A stretch of DNA of 64,000 nucleotides from Costus lasius (taxonomy: Eukaryota; Streptophyta; Magnoliopsida; Zingiberales; Costaceae), in contig CM050447.1 of NCBI GenBank assembly GCA_027563935.2, positions 83,189,461 through 83,253,460 of the forward strand, in the 5' to 3' direction. This document shows positions 1 through 11,029 of the stretch, piece by piece (position 1 is the first letter of the stretch; the number at the start of each line of letters is the position of its first letter). The position numbers and the translations under genes are program-made. A model generated the notes under the pieces. It was not told where the DNA came from and searched no databases. It saw only the letters and a list, made by a program, of their open reading frames with translations.

Positions 1-2
1 TG

Positions 3-1394
3 ATTGTAGAAGATGAAAAAGGTGATATTAATGATTCCTTTCCTGAGGAACAACTGATGAGATTTGAACAAATTATGGCTCCTTGGTATGCAGATATTGT
101 GAATTATCTTGTTGCTAATATATTTCCTATTGATTTGAGTTACAAAGGCAAGAAAAGATTTTTAGCAGATGTTAAACACTTTTTTTGGGATGAGCCTTAT
201 GTGTTCAAAAGATGTGCAGATGGAATATTTAGGAGATGTATCCCCGATGAAGAAATGAAAAACATATTATCGCAGTGTCATGGATCATCATATGGAGGGC
301 ATGCTAATACTGAGAAGACAGTTTTCAAGGGGTTAGAATCTAGATTTTATTGGCCCACATTATTTAAAGATGCAAGGAATTTTATAATGTCTTGTGATAA
401 TTGCCAAAGGTTGGGGAACATCAATAGAAGGAATGAGATGCCACTGTCCACAATACTTGAAGTCGAAATATTTGATGTTTGGGGTATTGATTTCATGGGA
501 CCTTTCCCATCATCTAGAGGTAATAAGTATATACTCGTGGCGGTAGATTATGTTTCCAAGTGGGTAGAAGCCATTGCTTCTCCTACTAATGATTCTAGGG
601 TTGTGGTGAAATTGTTTAAAAGAGTTATCTTTCCACGCTTTCAAGTACCACGAGTTGTGATTAGTGATGGAGTATCCCACTTTATTGAACACAAATTTTC
701 AGCTTTACTTAGAAAATATGGGGTGAATCATAGAGTTGCAACACCTTATCATCCCCAAACAAGTGGACAAGTGGAGATATCTAACAGAGAGATTAAAGGG
801 ATATTGGAAAAGACAGTGTCAAGAACAAGGAAGGACTGGGCTTTCAAGATTGATGATGCACTTTGGGCATGCCGGACTACTTTCAAAACACCAATAGGTA
901 TGTCACCATTTCAATTAATGTATGGTAAATCATGTCACCTTCTTGTAGAGCTTGAGCATAAAGCATCTTGGGCGATTAGAGCATTGAACTTTGACTTGAA
1001 AAGTGCAAGTGAAAAGAGAAAATTGTAACTTAGTGAGCTTGAAGAGATTACGCTCTCTGCTTATGAGAATGAAAAGATCTACAAAGAAAGAACCCAGAGA
1101 TGGCATGATCGACATATACTCAGAAAAGAATTTCAACCAGGTGACTTCGTTCTTTTGTTTAATTCTAGATTGAGACTTTTTCCTGGTAAACTTAAGTCTC
1201 GATGGTCTGGGCCTTTTCAGGTGAAGAAGACTTATACGTACGGAGCCGTCGATATATGGAGTGAAGAGAAAGAAGTATTCAAGGTTAATGAACAGAGATT
1301 GAAATACTACTATCATGGAGAATAGATTGAAGATGGGGAGAATTATCTACTTGATGAAATACAAGCAAATCCAAGTGTGAAAGGGTCAAGCTAA
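3..1394 (+). pseudogene. Athila-type pol, integrase and C-terminal tail (broken, 5' end outside window)
   Basis: Retrotransposon integrase inserts the cDNA into chromosomes. The frame is open from the left edge. It shows the HHCC zinc-binding region (His near 90, CDNCQ pair near 395) and the rve core: aspartate in [11 protein letters not shown] (about 480-510), second aspartate in ISDGVSHF (about 661), and glutamate in the [17 protein letters not shown] block (about 750-800). The C-terminal part continues in the same frame past a stop at 1026-1028 (TAA, from CAA or CAG) and another at 1323-1325 (TAG). It ends in a tail SVKGSS at the TAA of 1392-1394. That tail resembles the end of the gag-protease ORF in element C, which matters for understanding C's deletion. 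In the TSDGQVE-type motif, ISDGVSHF has Val-Ser-His where Ser/Gly/Thr-His-Phe is usual. With two stops it is a pseudogene. Confidence 0.9.
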
Positions 1395-2355
1395 TGACCA
1401 TTAAATTAACGCTTCTTGGGAGGCAACCCAAGCAAACAATTTTTTTCTTTCTTTTCATTTTGATTTTAGTTTGTTTCAGCCTTAATTTTCTTTGTTTAGG
1501 GTTAATTCCTCTTTTTCTCATTTTTTATGATTTTTAGCGATTTTTTTGTGATTTTATTTGAAAAATACGGCGGTACAGTGGATATCAGCACGGTACCATA
1601 TTTTTGGTTGTTTCTTTACATAAGGTTTTTACAGAATACGGCACCACCATATTTTTGAGTGATATTAGCACGGTACCATATTTTTTGCCATTTTCAAACA
1701 GAGAATTTTTGTGATTTCATGGCAGTACCGTGGACATTTGCACGGTACCATGCTTTTGGAAAGATTTTAACAGAGAGTTTTTGCATTATACGACACCACC
1801 GTGGGATAATGCACGGTGCCATATTTGTCATGTTTTCCTGCACATAATCTGTAGCCATTATACGGCACTGCCGTATTCTCCATACAGTATCGTATTTTCA
1901 TCCAGCCCCACGTTCACGTGCCGTATTTAGGGTTTGGTGCACTGTTCTTAAGGCTTCTTCGCCCAATTTCGCGCCGACCCTGCATTTTTCTTCGAGCTTT
2001 CACTTCTCTAGCCTTAGTATGACCTCTCTCTATAACTTTCATCTAATTCCAAGCGAAGATCTTGACGATTTCAAGCTCGATCGAGCTTGTTTTCAGGCGC
2101 GCTGAAGGTTTTCCGCCGCGATTTCGCCCCTTTCGATTCTTCCCGCCCAAGTGACAATTGGCTTGCTTCCAAGCTCAGAGATCTTCGAGGGAAGAAGGAG
2201 ATCATATCCCAAGAGGATTCGAAGCTCAAACTTCCACCAGAAATCCAAATTCAAAGCATGAAAACCAGCCCTACTTCTAGCCGCGCGCGACCTTTGGTAA
2301 CGTTTTTAGCTTCTGATTTTTCTTCAGTGGCAATTTGTTTCCCTTGCACAATATC
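1395..2355 (+). other. Athila spacer between pol and env-like ORF, with palindrome array
   Basis: No gene. The stretch opens with the pol-end motif GGGAGGCAACCCAAGC. From about 1565 to 1925 it holds a row of degenerate palindromes of the types ACGGTACCRTA and ACGGCACYRCCRTA, spaced roughly 30-40 bases apart. From about 1935 to 2355 it becomes more GC-balanced and leads to the ATG of the env-like ORF at 2356. A pyrimidine-rich run ending TTTTCTTCAG near 2316-2329 could be a 3' splice site for a subgenomic env-like mRNA; this is inference only. Confidence 0.6.
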
Positions 2356-3620
2356 ATGGCACCTACAAAGAAGAAGGGGAAAGCCACCGCTAAACCTCCA
2401 ATGCCACCACCGAATCCATTCGGTGTCATGTTTAGGGATGAGGAACAAGAGCAGAGATATAACATACTACTTACTCGACACATTGTAAAAACGAAATGCA
2501 CAGATGTTAGAGCTTTAGAGCTCCTTGGACTGAAAGATGATGTATTTTGGATGTATGACAAGGTAGGATTGAGAGAGTTTTTCGAGATGACACCTGAAAC
2601 TTACTTACCTGTTGTTCTATAATTCCTTAGTAGTTTGTAAGTTAGTTGGGATGAATACATGGACCACACAGCTGAAGGAGAGATCAAATTTAGGATGATG
2701 AATGAGGAAAAGAGACTCTCATTTAAGGAAATCGGCATATATTTCACTTCCCACGGAAGGGACGCACAGAGCCACCCATTGGATTCATGGAGCATATCTT
2801 TTGGAACCAGATATCATCAGACAGTAGATTTTCAGCATGAACAGCAAGAGCCTCAAGAGTATCAAAACCCTACATCAGATATGCCCACCGCGTTCTCGCA
2901 CACACCATATTCGGGCGAGGGGACAATGATGGTATTGTCACTCATGCTAAGTTATTCCTGCTTTGGAGTATACATCATGGTTACACCATGGATATAGCTT
3001 TCCTTTTCATGAAACACCTGAGTAAAGTGTCAAGGGCTAAGAAGGGAGCTATAGTGATAGGAGATTTTCTTACTCCTATAGCACTACATCTTGGGATTGT
3101 GCCCTATGGGATCGAGGTTGCTATAGGCAACTCCAGAATAGATATTGAGTCATGCATTGCAATGAAGATGATTCAGCATGATGGAGACACATATTGTTTA
3201 ATCTTTCAGCCTGGACTTCCCACGTTACCATTTCCTAACCCCGAACAGACCTCAGTGCAGAACCTCGAGAATTGGAAGCTATCGCCGAGTTGTATATCTT
3301 ATGCTACACCTGCACCGGAGACATCATTGCCACCACCGCCTCCTACTTGGGGTGATGACCCATTTGGTATGGGCATTCACTCCTCGCCACTTAGAGTCAC
3401 CGAGCCAGCACCGCATGGGGCAGCCGGATCATCCTCATAGCACGCAGCCCCAGATTAGAGAGATTGGCAGAGTTACCGAGACCCAGGGTTTCAGACTATC
3501 ACTGCACAGTTGTATAGGCAGGAGCAGCGTATGGAGAGAGTGATGGGAGGCATAGGGAGGATACATGAGCAGATAAGTCACATTCATTTGGATGTCGAGG
3601 CATTGGGAAACTATGTAGAG
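2356..3620 (+). pseudogene. Athila downstream (env-like) ORF, 5' part, split by element G
   Basis: This ORF lies after pol in Athila elements and has been called env-like; its real function is unknown. The start ATG at 2356 gives MAPTKKKGKATAK, matching MAPKIKRVVSKK in element C. Conserved blocks are FRDEEQEQRYNIL, the DDVFWMYDK region, FFEMTPETYLP and, further on, a KHLSKVSRAKKGAIVIG block and a proline-rich PPPPPTWGDDPFG. It is broken by a TAA at 2620-2622, another near 2638-2640, a frameshift at about 2750-2770 (the later part reads in the frame of 2988), and TAGs at 3438-3440 and 3456-3458. At 3620 the codon frame is interrupted by G and resumes at 14373. Confidence 0.75.
3616..3620. repeat. 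Target-site duplication of element G, left copy
   Basis: TAGAG immediately before the left LTR, matched by TAGAG at 14368-14372. Confidence 0.95.
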
Positions 3621-6600
3621 TGTAACGCCCTTGATTTTCTGAATTATGATTTAAGGTTAGAAATTCAGTTTCTGTATTTTTATCGGTTAAAATTTTGAGA
3701 TTTTTGCCTAATTGTAGGACTTTTTCCTACAGGGCAAAAAAAAAAAAAAAAAAAAAATAATTATTTTCGTTGGGGCTTCGAACCCTCAACCTTGACTATT
3801 TGCTCCTAGAATTCTTCCACCATGGTGGCGCATATTTCTGTGTTATTGGAGTGGCGCATGGTGGTTAAGCCCAGGTAAGCCCATTAAAGCCGATTTCCAC
3901 TTAAGTTAATTGGGTTATTGGATCTTGGATCCGTTTGGGGTGGAAAAAAAAAAATAAAAAAAAAGGGGGAAAATTCGTGAGAGCTCCTCTCCCTCACGAT
4001 TTTTGGTTTGTTTCTTGCCCTAGCCACCTGTGTTGTCGCCCCTCACTGTGCTTGGCGCTCCTGCAAAATTTCTGACGCTGGTGGTGGCAGACTGGTGGTG
4101 GACGAACTTTCTGGAGACCCCTGATCCCCTGTTTTGGCGTTTTCTCTGTGGGCGATTTTTCTGGTGAGTAATTCGATCCTAAGGAGTCTAATCCGAATTA
4201 AAATTCGTTATTTGCCATGATTATTCGTATGGGGTTGAATTCAAATAATTATAGGGTTTTAAAATCCTGTTCTGCTGAAATCTGCATTCGTTAATCTGAC
4301 CTTTGTGTACTATAACCCCAATATCTCATGGTCTATAGATCCAAATCGCACGAAATAAATTTTGTATGAAACTAGATACATTCGGCTTTAATTTGAATCT
4401 GATATCGACCATATCCGAGCTGTATTCGTATTTCAATCTGTATTGCAATCTAGCTGTACAAAATCAGTTTTCTGAAATTCTGGATTTCGACCTTTATGTG
4501 TTCGAACCATCATATCTCCCTAGGTATAGCTCGAAATCTTGTCAAATCAGTTTTATTAGACCGTAGGCTCGAAGAGCTTTATTTTGACTCCCATAACGCC
4601 TATTTTCGATTAGTTATTGGATCTGAAATAAATGTCGCAAGTCTGATATATGAATCTGTTTTCTTGAAATCTGAAATTCTGACCTTCCTATGTTCGAACC
4701 CTTATATCTTCCTGTCTACAATTCGAAATCTTGTGAAACCAGTTTTATTGGAAACTAGATTCAGAGAGCTTCATTTTGAATACAATATTGACTAGCTTTG
4801 GTTCGAAATTGGACCAAAAATATATTTTGCAAATTGACAATATAAATCTGCTATGTTTTGGTTAAACGAATATTCCTTTGTGAGAAAAATTTACATTGTA
4901 TGGTTTAACCTCTTAAATTGTGGTCTGTAGTTCTTCTAAAATTTATTTGTTTGATGAGAAATTTTAGAGAAAACAAAATTGGGGATTTAACTAAGAACTT
5001 AGGAATTTTCGAAAATATAGTTCGAGCCAATTTTGGGGCTTTTGTCAATTTTCTTCACGAGCGTGTAATTAAAATTATCTGTAGTGGGGGACTGAAATTA
5101 TTTACATGAAATTTGTGCGTTCTGTTAAGGTTCTGAAAGTGGCGCCCCTTACAGTAATTTTATAGCTCACGGTTTTAGGAATTTTGAGGAGATTATTTCA
5201 TGAATAATTTCTGTTCTGTGTTTAAATGTTTGTTATATGAATAATCTATGTTCTGTATTTAATTGTTTGCTATGTGGATATTTCCTGTTCTGTTTATATG
5301 TTGTGAAGTTTCTGAAAACCTTGAATGTGTTAAAACATTTGTGAGAACATAGAATGGTTTGACATGAATTAAGGTTAGTTGTAAGGAATTCACTCATATA
5401 ATTTCCGTTCTGTGTTTAAGGACTGGATATTGGGGTGTGTCATTTTCTGGTTTGTTAGACTTTGGGCATAATGTAAAAATTAAGTAGTGGTTGATCCTAC
5501 TTCTCTATTTCAGTATAATCTGTTCTGTAAAATTATGCCCTAGTGTAGCACTCTTCCGTGTCCTTACCCTCCTTCTGTGGCGCTGTAATGGTGCTGATAG
5601 TCTACTACGACCCTTGAGACACTATTTCTGTTCTGGGTATTGGAGGCCAGAGTGCCACGTCCTAACAAGACGGGGGCCACCCACTGATACCTCCTCTACC
5701 ATTCAGTTCTGGATTTTGGAGGCCAGAGTGCCACGTCCTAACAAGACGGGGGCCACCCACTGATACCTCCTCTACCATTCAGTTCTGGGTATTGGAGGCC
5801 AGAGTGCCACGTCCTAACAAGACGGGGGCCACCCACTGATACCTCCTCTACCATTCTGTTCTGGGTATTGGAGACCAGAGTGCCACGTCCTGACAAGACG
5901 GGGGCCACCCACTGATATCTCCTTTACCATTCTGTTTCTGATATGCATGCATTGTCTCGTCCTCGGCAGAGGTGGGGTCAGACCTTCTGTGGTCTTCAGG
6001 CCTTCTGTGGCCTTTCTGTTTCCGATGTAGACTATCCGTTTGGACTCTGAAAATTCTGATTTTCTGTCTGTCAGTTCTGATTTCTGTAGTTCTGTTTCGA
6101 TCTGTATTTAGATGTATTAGGCGGTGTGGTTAGTTGGTATGGGTTGGTATATTCATATCCTACCTGTTTGATGCCTATTGTTACAAGTATCTGTATTTGA
6201 TTGTGTTTGTTTCTGATATGAGCATGCATGTTAAGTTGATTTATCTTATCTGTTAAATAAAAAGAATTTCAACTTAAGTATGATATTTTTGATGTGTACT
6301 ATGGATGACTTTTAGTGTCTTTTACTCACTGAGCTTTTTAGCTCACCTCCGTTGTTTAAATGTTTTCAGGTGAGACATCAAGACAGTAATTGCTACAGCT
6401 AATATGACGCTAATGTTTGATGTCGTTTCTAAGAATAGTCTTCTAAAGATTTATCAGGCCTGCGTGCCTAATTTATTATGACCTATATGACATGTTTTAT
6501 CTCCTGAGGGCTTATGCCTGTTTTCAGGATATTATATTATAGTTGTTTCGTTTAAATTATTGGATACAAGTCTTGGATTCTTTTATTGAATTGGTTCTTA

Positions 6601-6960
6601 TTTTGAAATGTCCGATTTGAGATGTGTAACCGAATTTGTGTTGTTTATTTTAGTATCTGAATAATCAGTTCTGTATATTTCTGAAATTCCACATATGTGT
6701 AGTGTGGACGTTTGTTGTTGTTACAAGATATGTGTGTCTGTGCAGCAGTAGTTTAGAATACTTGCTGCCGGATTTTTTCTGGATTTTCCGGATTTCTATT
6801 TCCTAGTAATCGATTCTATTCAGTTCTGTGCGGTTTTCTGTTCCGTAGTAATGTCCTTCGATGCCGCTTTCTTCTTGTGTTTTAATGGAAGAGTAAAAAA
6901 TTTTTGAAACCCCGTATTTTACTTGTATGCGTGTGGGGTGTGATTCTGAGGGATGTTACA
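3621..6960 (+). repeat. 5' LTR of element G (3340 bp)
   Basis: Starts TGTAACGCCC, ends GGATGTTACA. It contains an A-homopolymer at about 3737-3760 that differs from the right copy, a second A-run near 3943, and four tandem 76-bp units at 5642-5945. The small ORFs within it recur unchanged in the right LTR and show no protein-like features. I could not pick a convincing TATA box. Confidence 0.97.
5642..5945 (+). repeat. Four 76-bp tandem repeats in G's 5' LTR
   Basis: Units start at GGAGGCC (5642, 5718, 5794) and GGAGACC (5870), each 76 bases apart. Each carries a hairpin whose stem is formed by GTGCCACGTC and GACGGGGGCCAC. Confidence 0.93.
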
Positions 6961-6962
6961 GA

Positions 6963-6974
6963 TGGTATCAGAGC
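6963..6974 (+). other. Primer-binding site of element G
   Basis: TGGTATCAGAGC two bases after the 5' LTR, the standard complement to the 3' end of plant initiator-Met tRNA. Confidence 0.92.
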
Positions 6975-7103
6975 AATTTTACTAGCAATTAGAAACTCCG
7001 GGGAAGGAAAACTTTGTTTGTGTATTGCTAGAAACCAAGTTAGGATCTGATTTGTGATTGAATATTGGTTGTTATTCTACTGTGTTATGTGATGCAGGTA
7101 AAA

Positions 7104-10100
7104 ATGGTGCGACCAAGAGCTAGCAGTAGCAACGGTGATCAACAGCCTGATCTGAGGCAGACCATGGAGGCTATGACTGCTATGATGCAACAACAGAACG
7201 CATTCATTCAGCAGCAAACTCAGATGATGCAGCAGCAGCAGGCGCAGCACATGGAGGTTCAGCAACAGTTATTGCAGCGGCTGTCGCAGACACAGTCTCA
7301 GTCACAGGCACAACCGGCTGGTTCTCCTCTGGGTGATGGCGCACATCAACGATATGCTCGGTTGGTTCGAGAGTTTCAGCACCTGAACCCGACTGCATTT
7401 TATGGTAGTCCGGGGCCTAGAGCTGCTGAGGATTGGCTTTTGACACTGGAGAAGATTTTCCAGGTTTTGCGCTGTGATGATGCAGACAAGCTATGTTTGT
7501 CTGTTTTCATGTTGCGTGGAGATGCTGAAGATTGGTGGAAGGGAGTCGTCAGACTGGCGGCAACTGAATCCAGAGTTGTTGATTGGCAGTACTTCATGAT
7601 GAAGTTCAATGCTAAGTTTTTCCCCTCTAGCTTATCTGAGGAGCGCGAGGTGGAGTTTATTCATCTTGAGCAAGGCGATCTGACGGTGGATCAGTATGAA
7701 GCCACATTCGCTCGGTTGTCGGGGTATGCTCCTCACTTAGTCAACACCGAGGAAAGAAGAGCCAAGAAGTTTCAGCGGGGTTTGAGGAAAGATATCAGGA
7801 CAAGGGTAGCTATGCTACACTTGGAAACTTATGCTGAAGTGGTAGACAGGGCTCGCACTGCTGAGAGGTGCATTGTTGAGATGGCTGCAGATACTATTCC
7901 AGTCACTGCATCCGCCCCTACTTCTGTGACTTACGCACCCACTCTGGGTGGTAAGGATAAGAAGAATTTCAAGAGGAAGAAAGACAATAAGGGCAGATAC
8001 CAACCTTATCAGAAGCCAGCCAGCACAGTTTCTCAGAATGGCAAGAAGTGTCTCCACTGTGGGAGCACTAAACATCAGGATAATGAGTGCTACAGGAAGA
8101 CTGGCGCTTGCTTCAGATGTGGTAAGGCGGGGCATATGATTAGGGACTGTCCTATGCCGGATGCTAGAGGACAGGGTCAGGGTGAGAAGCCTACTGTGCA
8201 GACTCGCGTGTATGCCATCGCGGAGAGGGATGCTTCGGCTTCGAAGTCCGTGGTGGAAGGTACACTTTATGTGTTTAGTTATTTGGCACGCATTCTTTTT
8301 GATCCTGGTGCCAATTTATCCTTTGTGTCTGCATGTTTTGCATCATGTCTGCCTGTGTTGCCTAGGATACTTGATTTCTGTATTTCTGTTCATACACCTA
8401 TGGGTGAGGCCGTATCTACAGATATAACATACCCTGACTGTTTGATTAAGGTAGAAGGATATGATTTACCTATTGACTTGATTAGTCTTTCTATGAAAGA
8501 CTATGACATCATTCTGGGCATGGATTGGCTGTCTGCCTATCATGCTACTTTAGATTGTTTTGAAAAGCTAATTACTCTGCATCTAAGTGATGGACAGCAA
8601 CTGGTTATCCAAGGCCGGATTTCAGAACAAGAGCCTTTGGTGATATCTCATCTGCAGGCCAGGAAGCTTTTAGCCCAGGGCTGCAAGGGGTATCTGGCGC
8701 ATGTCAAGGTGCTGGAGATTCTGCGGCTGAAGCGGCTATATGCTAAGGCCAGCAAATGTGAGTTCTGGCTAGATCAGATTGGTTTTCTGGGACACATTAT
8801 TTCTAGCCAGGGTGTGTCTGTGGATCCAGTGAAGGTGGAGGCCATTCTTCACTGGGGAAGACCAACTACAGCGACTGAGGTCAGAAGTTTTCTGGGCTTA
8901 GCTGGATACTACCGCCGCTTTGTGGAGGGTTTTTCCAAGCTGGCAGGTCCTCTGACTAAGCTAACTAGAAAGAATCTGAAGTTTGAGTGGTCTGATGATT
9001 GTGAGTCTAGTTTTCAGGAACTGAAAAAGAGACTGACCAGTGCTCCTATCCTCATCATTCCCTGTGATGGAGAGAAGTTCATTGTTTACACTGATGCCTC
9101 TGGTAAGGGTCTGGGTGCTGTACTGATGCAGCAAGGAAAAGTAGTCGCTTATGCTTCAAGGCAACTCAAAGATTACGAAGTAAACTACCCCACTCATGAT
9201 CTGGAGTTGGCAGCTGTAGTTTTTGCCTTGAAAATCTGGAGGCACTATCTGTTTGGACAGACATTTGAATTGTTTACAGATCACCAGAGCTTGAAGTATA
9301 TCTTCACTCAGAAAGAGCTGAATATGAGACAGAGGCGATGGCTTGAATTGATAAAGGATTATGACTTCACCATCCAATATCAGTCTGGTAAAGCCAATGT
9401 GGTGGCTGATGCGCTTAGTCGGTATCCTGTGACTCAGATAGCTGCACTGCGAGTCCAGGAGTGGCGACTATTGCAGGAGTTCAGTGACATGCATCTGAGT
9501 GTGACTCCGGGTGAGAGAGGCGGTCTTCTGGCTTCTCTCAGGGTTCAGTCAGACTTACTGCAGAGACTGAGATCAGGGCAGCAGTCAGATCAGGATATTC
9601 TACGGTGGAAAGAGAGGTCTGAGCAAGGCTGGGATGAGAATTTCAGTATGTCGGATGATGGTCTCCTCAGATTCCGTAGAAGGGTCTGTGTCCCTGAGGA
9701 CCCTGAGTTGAGAAATGACATTCTTAAGGAAAGTCATTGCACTAAGTACACCGTTCATCCTGGTAGTACCAAGATGTATCAGGATCTGAAAAAGACTTTC
9801 TGGTGGCATGGTATGAAGAAGGATGTGCATTTGTTTGTGTCCAGATGTTTGACTTGCCAAACCGTGAAGGCTGAGCATCAGAGGCCGGGCGGTTTGATGC
9901 AGTCTCTCCCTATTCCTCAGTGGAAGTGGGAGCATATCAGTATGGACTTTGTGTGTGGGCTGCCCAATACCAGAAGGAATCATGATGCCGTATGGGTGAT
10001 TGTGGACAGACTCACGAAGTCGGCTCACTTCTTACCGATCAAAATGACTTACAGTTTGGATCGGTTAGCAAAACTGTACATCGATGAGATTGTCAGATTA

Positions 10101-11000
10101 CATGGAGTTCCCTTGGACATTGTCTCTGATCGTGATCCTCGATTTCTATCCAGGTTTTGGAAGAAATTACAGGAAGATTTGGGAACTAATCTGAGTTTCA
10201 GCACTGCATATCATCCTCAATCTGATGGTCAGACAGAGAGAACTATTCAGACACTTGAGGATCTTCTGAGATCTTATGTGATTGACTGGTCTGTTGAGTG
10301 GGATCTGGACTTATCACTGATAGAGTTCACCTACAACAATAGCTTCCACTCTAGCATACAGATGGCTCCGTATGAGGCCCTATATGGGAGGAAATGCAGA
10401 ACACCTATATGCTGGGAGGAAACTGGGGACAGAACAGTGCTAAAGTCTGATGCTGTTCAGGAAGCCACTGAGAAGATCAGAGAAATTCAGAAAAAGATGA
10501 AGATTGCTCAGGATAGACAGAGGAGTTATGCTGATGTGAGGCGGCGTCCTCTTGAGTTTTTGGTGGGAGAGCATGTTTTCCTAAAGGTCTCGCCTATGAA
10601 AGGGGTGATGAGATTTGGGAAGAGAGGAAAATTGAGTCCCAGGTACATTGGTCCCTTTGATATCATTGAGAGGGTTGGACCTATGGCATACCGACTTGCT
10701 CTACCCCCATCACTAGAACACCTCCATAATGTGTTCCATGTTTCTGCACTCAGAAAATATTGTTCTGATCCTTCTCATGTTCTGGAGTTGGAACCTCTCC
10801 AGCTTGAAGAGAACATGACTTTTGTGGTGAAACCTCTCAGAATTGAAGATAGAAAAGAGAAAGTGCTGAGGAATAAGATTATTCCACTTGTGAAAGTCAT
10901 CTGGGGAAATCAGTCTGTTGAAGAAGCCTCTTGGGAGGTTGAAGCAGAGATGAGAAAGGAGCATCCTCACCTGTTCAGTGACGGGCTTGGTCAGCTTTAG
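7104..11000 (+). CDS. Gag-pol polyprotein of element G with the RT core missing
   Basis: One open frame of about 1298 residues. I chose the ATG at 7104 (MVRPRASSS), since the upstream in-frame ATG gives an unlikely hydrophobic leader. Domains in order: a Gln/Met-rich N-terminus (about 20-75); retrotransposon gag domain (about 90-270); two CCHC zinc knuckles (CLHC from 316, CFRC from 336); aspartic protease with LFDPGAN at about 399; a junction near residue 534 where GYLAHV runs straight into [16 protein letters not shown] connection ([11 protein letters not shown]); RNase H with YTDASG (Asp 664); integrase HHCC (CLTC from 915) and DDE core; and a chromodomain-like tail. Such polyproteins usually run to about 1500-1600 residues. 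The missing part is the RT fingers and palm including the catalytic YxDD-type motif, and the loss keeps the frame. Protease DPGA instead of DS/TGA is a known plant variant. Confidence 0.95.
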   Translation: MVRPRASSSNGDQQPDLRQTMEAMTAMMQQQNAFIQQQTQMMQQQQAQHMEVQQQLLQRLSQTQSQSQAQPAGSPLGDGAHQRYARLVREFQHLNPTAFYGSPGPRAAEDWLLTLEKIFQVLRCDDADKLCLSVFMLRGDAEDWWKGVVRLAATESRVVDWQYFMMKFNAKFFPSSLSEEREVEFIHLEQGDLTVDQYEATFARLSGYAPHLVNTEERRAKKFQRGLRKDIRTRVAMLHLETYAEVVDRARTAERCIVEMAADTIPVTASAPTSVTYAPTLGGKDKKNFKRKKDNKGRYQPYQKPASTVSQNGKKCLHCGSTKHQDNECYRKTGACFRCGKAGHMIRDCPMPDARGQGQGEKPTVQTRVYAIAERDASASKSVVEGTLYVFSYLARILFDPGANLSFVSACFASCLPVLPRILDFCISVHTPMGEAVSTDITYPDCLIKVEGYDLPIDLISLSMKDYDIILGMDWLSAYHATLDCFEKLITLHLSDGQQLVIQGRISEQEPLVISHLQARKLLAQGCKGYLAHVKVLEILRLKRLYAKASKCEFWLDQIGFLGHIISSQGVSVDPVKVEAILHWGRPTTATEVRSFLGLAGYYRRFVEGFSKLAGPLTKLTRKNLKFEWSDDCESSFQELKKRLTSAPILIIPCDGEKFIVYTDASGKGLGAVLMQQGKVVAYASRQLKDYEVNYPTHDLELAAVVFALKIWRHYLFGQTFELFTDHQSLKYIFTQKELNMRQRRWLELIKDYDFTIQYQSGKANVVADALSRYPVTQIAALRVQEWRLLQEFSDMHLSVTPGERGGLLASLRVQSDLLQRLRSGQQSDQDILRWKERSEQGWDENFSMSDDGLLRFRRRVCVPEDPELRNDILKESHCTKYTVHPGSTKMYQDLKKTFWWHGMKKDVHLFVSRCLTCQTVKAEHQRPGGLMQSLPIPQWKWEHISMDFVCGLPNTRRNHDAVWVIVDRLTKSAHFLPIKMTYSLDRLAKLYIDEIVRLHGVPLDIVSDRDPRFLSRFWKKLQEDLGTNLSFSTAYHPQSDGQTERTIQTLEDLLRSYVIDWSVEWDLDLSLIEFTYNNSFHSSIQMAPYEALYGRKCRTPICWEETGDRTVLKSDAVQEATEKIREIQKKMKIAQDRQRSYADVRRRPLEFLVGEHVFLKVSPMKGVMRFGKRGKLSPRYIGPFDIIERVGPMAYRLALPPSLEHLHNVFHVSALRKYCSDPSHVLELEPLQLEENMTFVVKPLRIEDRKEKVLRNKIIPLVKVIWGNQSVEEASWEVEAEMRKEHPHLFSDGLGQL

Positions 11001-11015
11001 AGGACTAAAGCTCTA

Positions 11016-11029
11016 TAAGGGGGGGAGGA
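11016..11029 (+). other. Polypurine tract of element G
   Basis: Purine run AAGGGGGGGAGGA abutting the right LTR, primer for plus-strand cDNA. Confidence 0.9.

Noticed and set aside
4366..5763. Several small ORFs in G's left LTR, repeated at 11773-13170
   Set aside because: They are exact LTR duplicates without any protein-family feature; explained by the LTR pair.
7065..7103. Upstream ATG of G's gag-pol
   Set aside because: Adds a hydrophobic, non-gag-like leader; the ATG at 7104 gives the expected start.
9600..10028. 142-codon minus-strand ORF opposite G's pol
   Set aside because: Antisense shadow of the RNase H/integrase coding frame.
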